NCBI RefSeq assembly: GCF_001593385.1 | Contig: NZ_LUVZ01000045.1 | Span: forward strand, 186,001 to 250,000 | Length of the DNA: 64,000 nt | Source: Chryseobacterium cucumeris | GTDB lineage: Bacteria; Bacteroidota; Bacteroidia; Flavobacteriales; Weeksellaceae | Direction: 5' to 3' | Shown: positions 8,782-16,678 of the stretch, in pieces | Position numbering within the stretch: position 1 is the first letter of the stretch | How the letters are laid out: the number at the start of each line of letters is the position of its first letter | Made by a program: the position numbers and the translations under genes | Notes under the pieces: model-generated | What the model was told of the DNA's origin: nothing | Databases searched by the model: none | Seen by the model: only the letters and a program-made list of their open reading frames with translations

Positions 8782-9777
8782 TTATCTTTGAATTTTGAAA
8801 GTCGCTGCAGGAGGAGGTGTCTTAAGTGCTGCACTGTCCCTCTGTAACTGCATTGCTTTCTTTTCATTGCTGATTTGATCCTTGATTTGCTGTTCTGTTT
8901 TATCTTTATCTGCCAGTTTTTCAGCTTCTTTTTTCTGTTTTGCTGTTAAAGCCGCAATTCTGGCCTCAGTTTGTTTTTTAACAACTACGAAGTTCTGTTT
9001 TTCTTTTTCCAGTTTTTCTCTAAGATCTACTGCTGTTTTAGAATATTCTGTGTTGGGAAGTTCTTTCTCTACCAGCTTTGTATAAGTAAGAGCACTTTCA
9101 ATACGTTCATCTTTGAGACCATATACAGACTTCATCGCCAATTCATAACGTGACTTCATGATATAGTCATAAATCTTTGAACGAAGTTTTGTACTTGGAA
9201 AATCTTCCAAAACATTTTCAAATGCTACATTGGCTGCTTTATACTCACCCATTTTGTAGTATTGTCTTGCATTTTCATAAGCTTTAAATTCCAGCTTATA
9301 AGACAATTCATCAATTAATTGGCTGATATTCTTAGATCTTTCAGAGTTGGGATAATTGTTCAGGAATTCCTGAAGTTCATTAATGGCCAATTCTGTACTC
9401 GACTGATCCAGGTTGTAATCCATAGAACCTTCATAGTAGCATAATGCAGACATATAGGCTGCTTCTTCTGCTCGCGGGTCTTTTGGAAAACTTACTGCAA
9501 AATTCTTAAACTGGTGTCCTGCCAGCTTATAACTTTTGTCGTAATAATTGGCATAAGCTGTATTGAAACCTACGTTAGGAAAATCATCTGTTCCCGCCAC
9601 AAGATTGGCAAGTCTGTCGTAAAGAGCCAATGCATTTTTCCATTTTTTCTTGGCAAAATTTTCATTAGCTGCCTTTAAGATAAATTCTTTATCAGCACTT
9701 CTCATTGCTCTCTCCTGCTGACTTACACAAGATGTAATCACCGCTACAGCAAAAAGACCTAAAATATATTTTTTCAT
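8782..9777 (-). CDS. bamD: Outer membrane assembly lipoprotein BamD
   Basis: The 331-residue lipoprotein has a signal peptide with lipobox ITSC (Cys about 17) and tandem TPR-like helices in residues 30-240 (for example FAKKKWKNALALYDRLANL and YYKMGEYKAANVAFENVLEDFPSTK). A Lys/Glu/Gln-rich coiled C-terminal tail makes it longer than E. coli BamD (about 245 residues). BamD acts with BamA in inserting beta-barrel proteins into the outer membrane. It heads a leftward block with the omega-like gene. Confidence 0.93.
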   Translation of the reverse strand: MKKYILGLFAVAVITSCVSQQERAMRSADKEFILKAANENFAKKKWKNALALYDRLANLVAGTDDFPNVGFNTAYANYYDKSYKLAGHQFKNFAVSFPKDPRAEEAAYMSALCYYEGSMDYNLDQSSTELAINELQEFLNNYPNSERSKNISQLIDELSYKLEFKAYENARQYYKMGEYKAANVAFENVLEDFPSTKLRSKIYDYIMKSRYELAMKSVYGLKDERIESALTYTKLVEKELPNTEYSKTAVDLREKLEKEKQNFVVVKKQTEARIAALTAKQKKEAEKLADKDKTEQQIKDQISNEKKAMQLQRDSAALKTPPPAATFKIQR

Positions 9778-9880
9778 ATATAAAATTCAACAGTTTTCGG
9801 ATTATACAGCCGATTTACTAATTTGCAAAAATATAACTTTTTTGCCAATAGATTTTTTTTTATGAATATTTAACGTAATT

Positions 9881-10510
9881 TTAGTCTGCAGCGTATCCCA
9901 AAATCGCAAAAACACTTAATAAAAGATTCATTCTCACCTTTTTCTCTGCTTCTTTTGCATAGGTTTCCTCATTTTTGCTCGGAACATAGAGCTCATAGAA
10001 ATTTTTATTCCTGATGACAAATAAAGTGGATCCGATGATCATGGTAAGAATGTCTTCAGGTTTGGGTGTAAAAGTAAAAACTCCTGATGCGACACCTTTT
10101 TTAATGACTTCATCCAGTTTTTTCACAAATAGCTGATAGAAATCCAGCAGTTCATCTTTCAGATTCTCTGTATGACGAAGCTCCTGGGTCACGAAACCAT
10201 GAAAATAATTATACTTGAAAAGCTGAGAAACAATATATTTAATCATTTCCCGTAATTGCATTTCAGGCTTACCATCCTTGATCGTATCTGCAAATTCTGA
10301 AAAATTCTCTCTTGTTTTCAGTACTCTGTACTGATAGAGATAGGACATCATTTTCTCTTTAGAACCGAAGTAATAAGAGATCATGGCGACGTTGATATTT
10401 GCTTTGGAACAAATATCTCTTACAGAAGTTCCCTCATATCCTTTCTTGGCGATGAGCTCTTCTGCAATATCCAATATGTGAATCTGTTTTTCTGTAAATT
10501 TTTTTTTCAT
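9881..10510 (-). CDS. TetR/AcrR-family transcriptional repressor
   Basis: The 209-residue regulator has an N-terminal helix-turn-helix (EGTSVRDICSKANINVAMISYYFGSKEKMMSYLY, about 24-58) and an all-helical ligand domain. A perfect 14-bp palindrome TAAACGATCGTTTA lies at 10554-10567, 43 bases upstream of its start, in the region where its own promoter would sit. This points to autoregulation and perhaps control of the divergent TatD gene. A near-identical palindrome occurs upstream of the persulfide operon at 28608. The ligand is unknown. Confidence 0.92.
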   Translation of the reverse strand: MKKKFTEKQIHILDIAEELIAKKGYEGTSVRDICSKANINVAMISYYFGSKEKMMSYLYQYRVLKTRENFSEFADTIKDGKPEMQLREMIKYIVSQLFKYNYFHGFVTQELRHTENLKDELLDFYQLFVKKLDEVIKKGVASGVFTFTPKPEDILTMIIGSTLFVIRNKNFYELYVPSKNEETYAKEAEKKVRMNLLLSVFAILGYAAD

Positions 10511-10553
10511 GAAGTGTACTTTGAGTAAAGTTAAGAAATTTTTAACACATTTA

Positions 10554-10567
10554 TAAACGATCGTTTA
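10554..10567. promoter_or_regulatory. Palindromic operator, probably for the adjacent TetR regulator
   Basis: TAAACGATCGTTTA is a perfect 14-bp palindrome in the divergent tetR/tatD intergenic region. Its form AAACGnnCGTTT is typical of TetR-family operators. It lies about 21 bases upstream of a TAACTTTA box (minus strand, 10532-10525), so it would cover the -33 region of the regulator's own promoter. Confidence 0.65.
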
Positions 10568-10595
10568 ATAATTTTAAATTAATTCTGAAAATACT

Positions 10596-10603
10596 TACTT
10601 TTG
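10596..10603 (+). promoter_or_regulatory. -7 promoter box directly before tatD start
   Basis: TACTTTTG matches the Bacteroidetes -7 consensus TAnnTTTG and ends only 3 bases before the ATG at 10607, so transcription from it would start at or inside the start codon. No clear -33 box lies 19-20 bases upstream. Confidence 0.4.
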
Positions 10604-10606
10604 AAT

Positions 10607-11233
10607 ATGGATTTTTTTGATTTTCATCATCATAAGAAATATATAAGAAACGGAATTTACAATATGAACATTGAACAAATCCCGCCTGATTTCCCTTATT
10701 CTATTGGAATTCATCCCCAAGATATTGATGTTAACAATCTCGAACAGCAGTTTTCATGGATGAAAAGTATGATGTTTCAAAATTGTTTTGCCATTGGTGA
10801 ATGTGGTTTAGATTCTTTAGTTTCTATAGATCAGAAAATTCAGGAAGACGTTTTTTTAAGACAGATCATGGTCGCTAATGAAGTCAAAAAGCCCATGATT
10901 ATTCATTGTGTAAGAAAATTTTATGAGGTCATTTCTTTTAAAAAGAAAGCCGAACAGCCCATGATCATTCATGGTTTTAATAAAAAACATCAAATTGCCG
11001 AAGACCTTCTTGCCAATAATTTTTACCTGAGTTTTGGAAAAGCTGTTTTGTATAATTTATCTTTGCAGGATATTTTGAAAAACACTCCATTAGACAAACT
11101 CTTTTTAGAAACTGACAATGAAGATTTTAGCATCGAAGAATTGTATGATAAAGTTTCGGAAATAAAAGGTATTTCTTTGGAACAGCTCAATGAACAAATT
11201 TTAGAAAATTTACACTCAATAAAAAATGGATAA
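10607..11233 (+). CDS. TatD-family metal-dependent hydrolase
   Basis: A 208-residue protein starting MDFFDFHHHKK, where the HxH metal-binding motif of TatD nucleases/deoxyribonucleases is visible at the N-terminus. Other metal-site pieces are GECGLDS (Glu), MIIHCVRKFYEV (His), MIIHGFN (His) and FLETDNED (Asp). It is somewhat shorter than the roughly 255-residue TatD norm, as in Bacteroidetes relatives. A TTG two codons upstream could extend the frame, but ATG 10607 places the HxH motif correctly. It overlaps tcdA by 8 bases, so the two are translationally coupled. Confidence 0.88.
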   Translation: MDFFDFHHHKKYIRNGIYNMNIEQIPPDFPYSIGIHPQDIDVNNLEQQFSWMKSMMFQNCFAIGECGLDSLVSIDQKIQEDVFLRQIMVANEVKKPMIIHCVRKFYEVISFKKKAEQPMIIHGFNKKHQIAEDLLANNFYLSFGKAVLYNLSLQDILKNTPLDKLFLETDNEDFSIEELYDKVSEIKGISLEQLNEQILENLHSIKNG

Positions 11234-11951
11234 GTACTGGTTGGAAAGAACGGAGCTTCTGGTAAAAGAAGAAGGCTTGGAAAAATTGAACAAAGCTACT
11301 GTTTTGGTTGTTGGCTTAGGCGGCGTAGGTTCTTTTGCAGCTGAATTTCTTGCAAGAGCCGGAGTTGGCAATATGACGATTGTAGATGGTGATACCGTAG
11401 ACATTACCAATATCAACAGACAGCTGCCGGCTTTACATTCCACCATTGGAAAGCATAAAGTAGAAGTGGTAGCTGAAAGACTTTTAGATATTAATCCCGA
11501 TCTTAATTTAACCAAAATCAATGAGTTTCTAAATCCTGAAAGAATGGATGAAGTTCTGGATTCTGCAAAATTTGATTATGTTTTAGACTGTATTGACAGT
11601 GTAACGCCAAAACTTTGTCTGATTATCGCTGCCAAAAGAAGAAGAATAAAAATTGTAAGTTCAATGGGTGCCGGTGGAAAAACTGATCCAAGCAAGGTAA
11701 TGGTAAGGGATATCAGCAAAACTGAACACTGCCACCTCGCAAGACAGGTAAGAAAAAGGCTGAAAAAAGTAAAAATTGACAAAGGAGTCCGTTGTGTTTT
11801 TGCCAATGACATCCAGGATGAGGAAAGTCTGAAAATGACTGACGGGACCAATTATAAAAGATCTTTTTACGGAACAATAAGTTATATGCCTGCCATTTTC
11901 GGGTTGTATACCGCTTCAGAAGTGATTAATCATTTATTAAATCAGGATTAA
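11226..11951 (+). CDS. tcdA: tRNA threonylcarbamoyladenosine dehydratase TcdA (ThiF/E1-like)
   Basis: The 241-residue E1-like protein has a Rossmann motif LVVGLGGVGSFAAEFLARAGVG near residues 28-49, ATP-site residues in INRQLPAL, and a C-terminal segment DGTNYKRSFYGTISYMPAIFGL characteristic of the TcdA/YgdL branch. TcdA uses ATP to cyclise t6A37 to ct6A37 in ANN-decoding tRNAs. The start overlaps tatD by 8 bases, an arrangement I associate with Flavobacteriia. Confidence 0.93.
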   Translation: MDKYWLERTELLVKEEGLEKLNKATVLVVGLGGVGSFAAEFLARAGVGNMTIVDGDTVDITNINRQLPALHSTIGKHKVEVVAERLLDINPDLNLTKINEFLNPERMDEVLDSAKFDYVLDCIDSVTPKLCLIIAAKRRRIKIVSSMGAGGKTDPSKVMVRDISKTEHCHLARQVRKRLKKVKIDKGVRCVFANDIQDEESLKMTDGTNYKRSFYGTISYMPAIFGLYTASEVINHLLNQD

Positions 11952-11965
11952 AATATTTTCTCATG

Positions 11966-12013
11966 TATTTCACAGATTTTTAAAACGATTTTCATGTCTT
12001 AATCTGTGAAATA
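11966..12013. repeat. Inverted repeat upstream of rnpA
   Basis: Perfect 13-bp arms TATTTCACAGATT and AATCTGTGAAATA enclose a 22-nt loop between tcdA and rnpA. The arms contain CACAGAT, also found in the inverted repeat on the other side of rnpA. It could act as the tcdA terminator, though no T-run follows, or be a remnant of an interspersed element. Confidence 0.7.
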
Positions 12014-12052
12014 TGCGGGAGAAAAATAAAAAAATATATTTACATTTCGTAA

Positions 12053-12424
12053 ATGACAAATTCCAAATATCCCAGAGCGGAAAAGCTCAAAAAAAACACA
12101 GAGATCAGTTTGCTTTTTGAGAAAGGTAAATGGAGAACAAGCGGAAACCTTAGAATTATTATTCTAAAGGATAAGCCCAACCTTTCTGTAGAAACTGCAA
12201 GATTTGGAGTTTCTGTTTCTAAGAGATATTTTAAAAGAGCAGTACACAGGAATCGTATCAAAAGGTTACTGAGAGAATGCTATCGTCTGAATAAAGATCT
12301 TTTCAGGCAAGCCTTTGGAGAAAAAACTATGGCAATGCTGTTTTGGGTTTCTTCTGAGATGCCTCCTAAATTTCAGGATGTGGAAGCACAGTTTATCAAA
12401 CTCTGTGAAGCGCAGAAAAAATAA
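12053..12424 (+). CDS. rnpA: Ribonuclease P protein component
   Basis: The 123-residue basic protein has the RnpA signature RNRIKRLLRE in the segment VSKRYFKRAVHRNRIKRLLRECYRL (about 63-87) and the N-terminal LKKNTEISLLFEKGK. It binds the RNase P RNA and helps recognise pre-tRNA leaders. rpmH and yidC/yidD, often adjacent in other phyla, are absent here, as is usual in Flavobacteriia. Inverted repeats sharing CACAGAT flank the gene. Confidence 0.95.
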   Translation: MTNSKYPRAEKLKKNTEISLLFEKGKWRTSGNLRIIILKDKPNLSVETARFGVSVSKRYFKRAVHRNRIKRLLRECYRLNKDLFRQAFGEKTMAMLFWVSSEMPPKFQDVEAQFIKLCEAQKK

Positions 12425-12444
12425 TTTTTTCTTTAAAATAAAAA

Positions 12445-12490
12445 GATCTGTGAGACATTTTCTTGCAGATTTTTTTATTTCCCACAGATC
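12445..12490. repeat. Inverted repeat downstream of rnpA
   Basis: Arms GATCTGTG and CACAGATC (8 bp) are separated by 30 bases just after rnpA. The CTGTG/CACAG core matches the repeat at 11966-12013, suggesting degraded copies of one element around the gene. The remainder of 12491-12665 holds nothing recognisable apart from a short direct repeat CGTATCACGTATCAC. Confidence 0.5.
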
Positions 12491-12665
12491 ACACAAATTT
12501 TCAGATAAGTATGTATAAAATATTTTTACGCTACAATAAACCACGAATTGCAAAGCTCGAGACTCGTATCACGTATCACTCGACCCCAAACTCAGACATT
12601 AGCAATACTCCAAATATCATATAGTTTTTGTATTTTTAGAGAAAACAATAAATCTGAAAATTAAT

Positions 12666-13274
12666 ATGTTAGATAACGTTCCCTATTTTTCTTATATCAT
12701 CAGTGCATTTATTGGGATTGGATTGGCAGCTGCTACAGGCTTCCGGGTATTTCTTCCTATGTTTATTGTAAGCCTTGCCTCCTATTTCAACTGGATTCCC
12801 ATGAATGAGCATTTTGAATGGCTTGCTGGTCTTCCTACACTTATTACAACAGGAATAGCCACTATCATTGAAATATTGGCTTATTACATCCCTTTTGTTG
12901 ACCATTTACTGGATACTGTTTCTATTCCCATGGCAACAGTAGCTGGTTCCATATTATTTGCGAGTCAGTTTGCTGATCTTGGAACTTTCCCACAATGGGC
13001 TTTGGCATTAATTGCCGGTGGAGGTACAGCAGCTACCATCAGCTCTGGATTTGCAGGAATAAGGGCTGCTTCTACTGCGACTACCGGAGGTTTAGGAAAC
13101 TCTATGGTAGGAACAACAGAGACAGCTGGTGCAGGTATCATGTCTGTTCTCGCAATGGCAGCTCCGGTAATAGCGGCCATATTTGCTCTAATCACATTAA
13201 TTGTTGTTATTATATTTGGGCGGAAGGCCTGGAAAAAATTAAAAAGCACTAAAAGCAATTCTCAGAAGTTATAA
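12666..13274 (+). CDS. DUF4126-family membrane protein
   Basis: A 202-residue integral membrane protein with about five hydrophobic segments and Gly/Ala-rich loops (ISAFIGIGLAAATGFRVFLP; GGGTAATISSGFAGIRAASTATTGG; SVLAMAAPVIAAIFALITLIVVII). The first segment and the GLAAATGFRVFLP motif match DUF4126, a family of unknown function. It is monocistronic, ending at a strong convergent terminator. Confidence 0.85.
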   Translation: MLDNVPYFSYIISAFIGIGLAAATGFRVFLPMFIVSLASYFNWIPMNEHFEWLAGLPTLITTGIATIIEILAYYIPFVDHLLDTVSIPMATVAGSILFASQFADLGTFPQWALALIAGGGTAATISSGFAGIRAASTATTGGLGNSMVGTTETAGAGIMSVLAMAAPVIAAIFALITLIVVIIFGRKAWKKLKSTKSNSQKL

Positions 13275-13279
13275 AATGA

Positions 13280-13308
13280 AAAAGGTACTGATGAGAACAG
13301 TACCTTTT
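13280..13308. terminator. Bidirectional intrinsic terminator
   Basis: Stem AAAAGGTACT/AGTACCTTTT (10 bp, 9-nt loop) extends outward through TGAAA/TTTCA with one bulge and is flanked by A- and T-rich DNA. It separates the convergent DUF4126 and acidic-protein genes. Confidence 0.8.
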
Positions 13309-13312
13309 CATT

Positions 13313-15418
13313 TTAATTTTTACTTCTGAAGTCTTTAATATCTTTAATCTTGGATTCAAAATAGTCTTTCTTCTCAGGACTCTTTTTGATCAATATTTCA
13401 AATGCTTTTATGGCCTTTGTATAGAGTTTCTGTTCAAAATAAAGATTCGCCAATGTCTCTGTCATCAAATGTGAGATATCGTCATTCTTTTCTTTTACAA
13501 CATAGGTACTTTCTTCTTTTAACTGACTGATTCTAGGATTGTTTTCAATAAAGGTTTCAATAGCCTTTTCTTTAATTTCTGACTTTTCCTTTACAATTTC
13601 TTCTGTTCTGCCAATCTTAAGCCAGCTCTGCCACGTATTGATAAAACCTGGAACATTGCTGTCTATTGATGATGGAGTAGTATTTTTCATAGTAACCTCC
13701 TGTACTTTTTCTACTACAGGTTCTTCTTTCTTTTCTTCAACCTTAAGGGTAGAAATATCGGTTCCAAAGAATGAAACATTCATTACGGGAACATCTTCTT
13801 TTAAAGTTTCTGTTACCGTTTTTTCTTCTTCAGTTGATTCACTTGGGGCAGCATTATCATCTTCAGTTTCTGAAGTCTCCACTACTGGCAAAACTTCTTC
13901 CTTAACAGCTTCTGTAGATTGTGTCTCTTCAGTAATACCTTCAGACTCAGTAACAGGAGCTGCTTCCACTACCAGAGATTGTATTTCGGGAGCTGATGCT
14001 TGTTCAGGTTTACTGATTAAAGAATCTGGCATATTGGATTCCACACTCATCGGTTTCCATGCAGACTGTACTTCAGAGGTTTCTTCTATCTTTTCTTCAG
14101 CCAACTCAGAATTAGTCTCTTCTACAGGTAATTGATTTTCAATAACTCCTTCCTGTACAGGTTCTTCTTTTATTTCTTCAGGCTTATTGTCACTGGTTGA
14201 CCAGAAATGAAAGTTTTGAGTATCAGCGAAGCTAATTTCATGATCCTCAACTGTTTCAGGCTCTACTTCTTCCTCTTGCTGAGCAAGTTTAGTTTCCTTC
14301 ATTTTTTTCTCAACCTCTTCAATCAGGCGTCTCATTTCCTCCTCATGTTTATTGATGTTCGGTTGGGAAATTTCAACAGTCTCCATTATTTCTTCGCTGT
14401 TAGCCTGGATTTTAACGTCTGGCATAAATGAATCTGTTCCATGGAAACTTACTTCCGCATCAGATATTTCCACTGAAGGCAATCCTTCATTACCATTTTC
14501 TTCTTTTACACCAGAAATCGGATCTTCGTCGATAATGGTTTCCGGTGTAAAGTCTTCTCCGGCTTCTGCTTCAGCTTGTATTTTTTCCTGGTAAGCAGAT
14601 TCTTCCTCAGAAACCAATTCAGTTTTATGGCCGGATTCCTCTTTTACAGGCTCTTCTTCTGCTGCTGCCTCACTATTTATTTCTGATAATAAAGGTGCTA
14701 CTTCATGAAAACTGGTATTTCCTTCTTCTTCAATATTGTCTTCCTCTTTTTCTGAAGAAATCTGATCTTCGCGAATGATAGTTTCTGCTGTAAGCGCCTC
14801 TCCATCATTCTCCTTAGTTTCAACTTGTCCGGATTCTACTTTCTCCTGAACCGGTTCTTCAACTGTAGACTCAGTCTTCTGGGTTACCAGAGTTCCAGAT
14901 TCAAGGGTAGATTCAATATCTATGGTTTCAGAATTTTGCTCATCCAGGAAGTTTTCTTCTCCTTCAAATAAAATTCTGTTTCGTTCACCGTTTACATAAA
15001 TGTGTTTAACTTCCTGTGCGGTTGGTAAGACACAAGTACTTTTCTCCTCTTCCAAAGGTTTTTCCAAAGAAACTTCTTCTTCTCTTCTGATGGGGAAGGA
15101 TTGGATCTTTGGAGTAAATTGGGCAGGTTTTTCAATTGTTTTAGAAGGTTTCTTTTCTTCCACAATTTCGGGTTTCACCTCCTGTCTGATCTTTCCGTTG
15201 ATCAGCTGATATAAAATCTTTTTATCAGTAGTATATGCAGCCGTTACAGAAAGTTCCTTCTGATAGTTTTCTTTTTCATACAGATGCACTCCATACAGAT
15301 GAAGCGCCCTGATATTCTGAATATAAGGAAAAGTGTGAATCTCTTCTTTCAAAAGACCAAGGTCTTCTAACTGAATATTTTTCGGATTTTTTATTAATTC
15401 TAAAACTCTCGGATTCAT
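13313..15418 (-). CDS. Acidic Glu-rich protein with TPR-like C-terminus (hypothetical)
   Basis: A 701-residue protein with three parts. Residues 1-75 form a helical N-terminus (IKNPKNIQLEDLGLLKEEIHTFPYIQ). About 76-600 is a low-complexity, Glu/Thr/Val/Pro-rich region with recurring pieces such as EEPVQE, AEAETIIREDQIS and VSFHGTD. About 640-701 is a TPR-like unit (ETLANLYFEQKLYTKAIKAFEILIKKSP). There is no signal peptide or membrane segment. It follows lptE after 1 base, so it belongs to the sigma-54-activator/lptE operon. Function unknown; the layout suggests a scaffold with a disordered linker. Confidence 0.8.
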   Translation of the reverse strand: MNPRVLELIKNPKNIQLEDLGLLKEEIHTFPYIQNIRALHLYGVHLYEKENYQKELSVTAAYTTDKKILYQLINGKIRQEVKPEIVEEKKPSKTIEKPAQFTPKIQSFPIRREEEVSLEKPLEEEKSTCVLPTAQEVKHIYVNGERNRILFEGEENFLDEQNSETIDIESTLESGTLVTQKTESTVEEPVQEKVESGQVETKENDGEALTAETIIREDQISSEKEEDNIEEEGNTSFHEVAPLLSEINSEAAAEEEPVKEESGHKTELVSEEESAYQEKIQAEAEAGEDFTPETIIDEDPISGVKEENGNEGLPSVEISDAEVSFHGTDSFMPDVKIQANSEEIMETVEISQPNINKHEEEMRRLIEEVEKKMKETKLAQQEEEVEPETVEDHEISFADTQNFHFWSTSDNKPEEIKEEPVQEGVIENQLPVEETNSELAEEKIEETSEVQSAWKPMSVESNMPDSLISKPEQASAPEIQSLVVEAAPVTESEGITEETQSTEAVKEEVLPVVETSETEDDNAAPSESTEEEKTVTETLKEDVPVMNVSFFGTDISTLKVEEKKEEPVVEKVQEVTMKNTTPSSIDSNVPGFINTWQSWLKIGRTEEIVKEKSEIKEKAIETFIENNPRISQLKEESTYVVKEKNDDISHLMTETLANLYFEQKLYTKAIKAFEILIKKSPEKKDYFESKIKDIKDFRSKN

Positions 15419-15419
15419 C

Positions 15420-15971
15420 TTACCAATTCGCTACAATGTCGTTAAATATTTTATTAATAATTCTATCTGTTACCAGCTTTACCTGCTGGTCTTCGATCTG
15501 ACTTAGGGATACATCACTGTTGAAAGCGGCTTCATCAGAATATGTTCTGTCAAAACTTGCATCCGGATGAATTTTATTTTCATAATGTACCTTTACTGTA
15601 ATCGTAAGTTTATTCTGTGCCTGCTGAATCACTCCTCCAGAAGGGTTGGTCTGGGTATTGGAGCTGATGGTGGTAGGGGTAATGGAATAGTCTGTAATTT
15701 CTCCTTCAATCAGGATATCCGGATTTTCTTTTGTTCCTTTCAAAGTGGTTCTCTGAAGGAATCTGTTTTGAATCGCTGTAGAAAACTGTTGTGATAATGC
15801 AGGGTTTACAAGAGGAGCATTATTGGGAAATTCATTAATCTGAACTGTTTTCTCATCTGTAAGAGACGATCCTGTAAAGCTGTAGCATGAATTTAAAACT
15901 CCAAGCAATGCAAAAAGCACTCCCGTTAACAGTGATTGTTTCAAGCTGATATTGTTAATTTTAAAGTTCAT
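15420..15971 (-). CDS. lptE: LPS assembly lipoprotein LptE
   Basis: The 183-residue lipoprotein begins MNFKINNISLKQSLLTG and has a lipobox LNSC, followed by YSFTGSSL, the conserved 'CYSFTG' start of Bacteroidetes LptE. An ATG 21 codons further upstream is possible but would put the signal peptide too far in; ATG 15971 is preferred. LptE plugs the LptD barrel that inserts lipopolysaccharide in the outer leaflet. Its start overlaps the upstream membrane-protein gene by 11 bases. Confidence 0.87.
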   Translation of the reverse strand: MNFKINNISLKQSLLTGVLFALLGVLNSCYSFTGSSLTDEKTVQINEFPNNAPLVNPALSQQFSTAIQNRFLQRTTLKGTKENPDILIEGEITDYSITPTTISSNTQTNPSGGVIQQAQNKLTITVKVHYENKIHPDASFDRTYSDEAAFNSDVSLSQIEDQQVKLVTDRIINKIFNDIVANW

Positions 15972-16665
15972 TTTTAGATCCAATTTCAATAATTTCATCA
16001 TACTCAATTTGTTGAATAGCATCTTCATAAGCAAAATAATTTGCTGTGTATAAGAATGGTAAGGTAAGAAAAATTCCTATCCCGCAAGCAACAATACCAA
16101 TCTGGGACAAAATACTTACTACCAATGAGAAAAGAAAAATTGACAATAGATTTCCCTTGCTCATAATTTTAGAAATATTCCAGGCTTCTTTTACTTCTTT
16201 GATTCCTTTAAGACTGATTAACGGAATAATATAAAAGCCTTTTAGAACAAAGTAATATATAGCTGCTATTATTAAAAATATATAAGGAAACATAAAAAGT
16301 CCTACCATCGGATTGGGCTCATCCCTTCCGGAAATTGCTCCTGATATACCCAGCACAGCAAATAACGGGATATAAAGCAATAAAACACCACCAAAAACAA
16401 TTAACTGCAACATAAAATAAGGCATGAAATCTTTGAAATCAAAAATATCTCCGGGACTTGCCGGCTGGTTTCTGTTCAGCCTCTGAAGGTATTTGTATAA
16501 ATTACCCATTGCTAATAATCCACAGAATGGAATAATAGACATGATAAAGCATACTAAAAATGCTATAAAAATATTCCCGAAATCTTTCTTTAAAAGTTCG
16601 AAACCTTTGTTTATATATTCTCCGAGTTTAAAATTGATCGGCTTGGGTGTTAAATTGACTTTCAT
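15961..16665 (-). CDS. Polytopic membrane protein, unknown function
   Basis: The 234-residue protein has about five hydrophobic segments (for example IFIAFLVCFIMSIIPFCGLLA, GGVLLLYIPLFAVLGI, FPYIFLIIAAIYYFVL, IGIVACGIGIFLTLPFLYTANYF). The last part (AWNISK..., then a GIGIFLTLPF turn) resembles the two membrane proteins at 62.9-64 kb, suggesting one paralogous family. It lies 13 bases after the sigma-54 activator and overlaps lptE. Function not known. Confidence 0.75.
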   Translation of the reverse strand: MKVNLTPKPINFKLGEYINKGFELLKKDFGNIFIAFLVCFIMSIIPFCGLLAMGNLYKYLQRLNRNQPASPGDIFDFKDFMPYFMLQLIVFGGVLLLYIPLFAVLGISGAISGRDEPNPMVGLFMFPYIFLIIAAIYYFVLKGFYIIPLISLKGIKEVKEAWNISKIMSKGNLLSIFLFSLVVSILSQIGIVACGIGIFLTLPFLYTANYFAYEDAIQQIEYDEIIEIGSKNEL

Positions 16666-16678
16666 TATTTATGTTTTG

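Noticed and set aside
13539..14135. 198-residue plus-strand ORF antisense to the acidic protein
   Set aside because: Its Ser/Thr/Val-rich sequence is the mirror of Glu-rich codons in the real gene; shadow frame.
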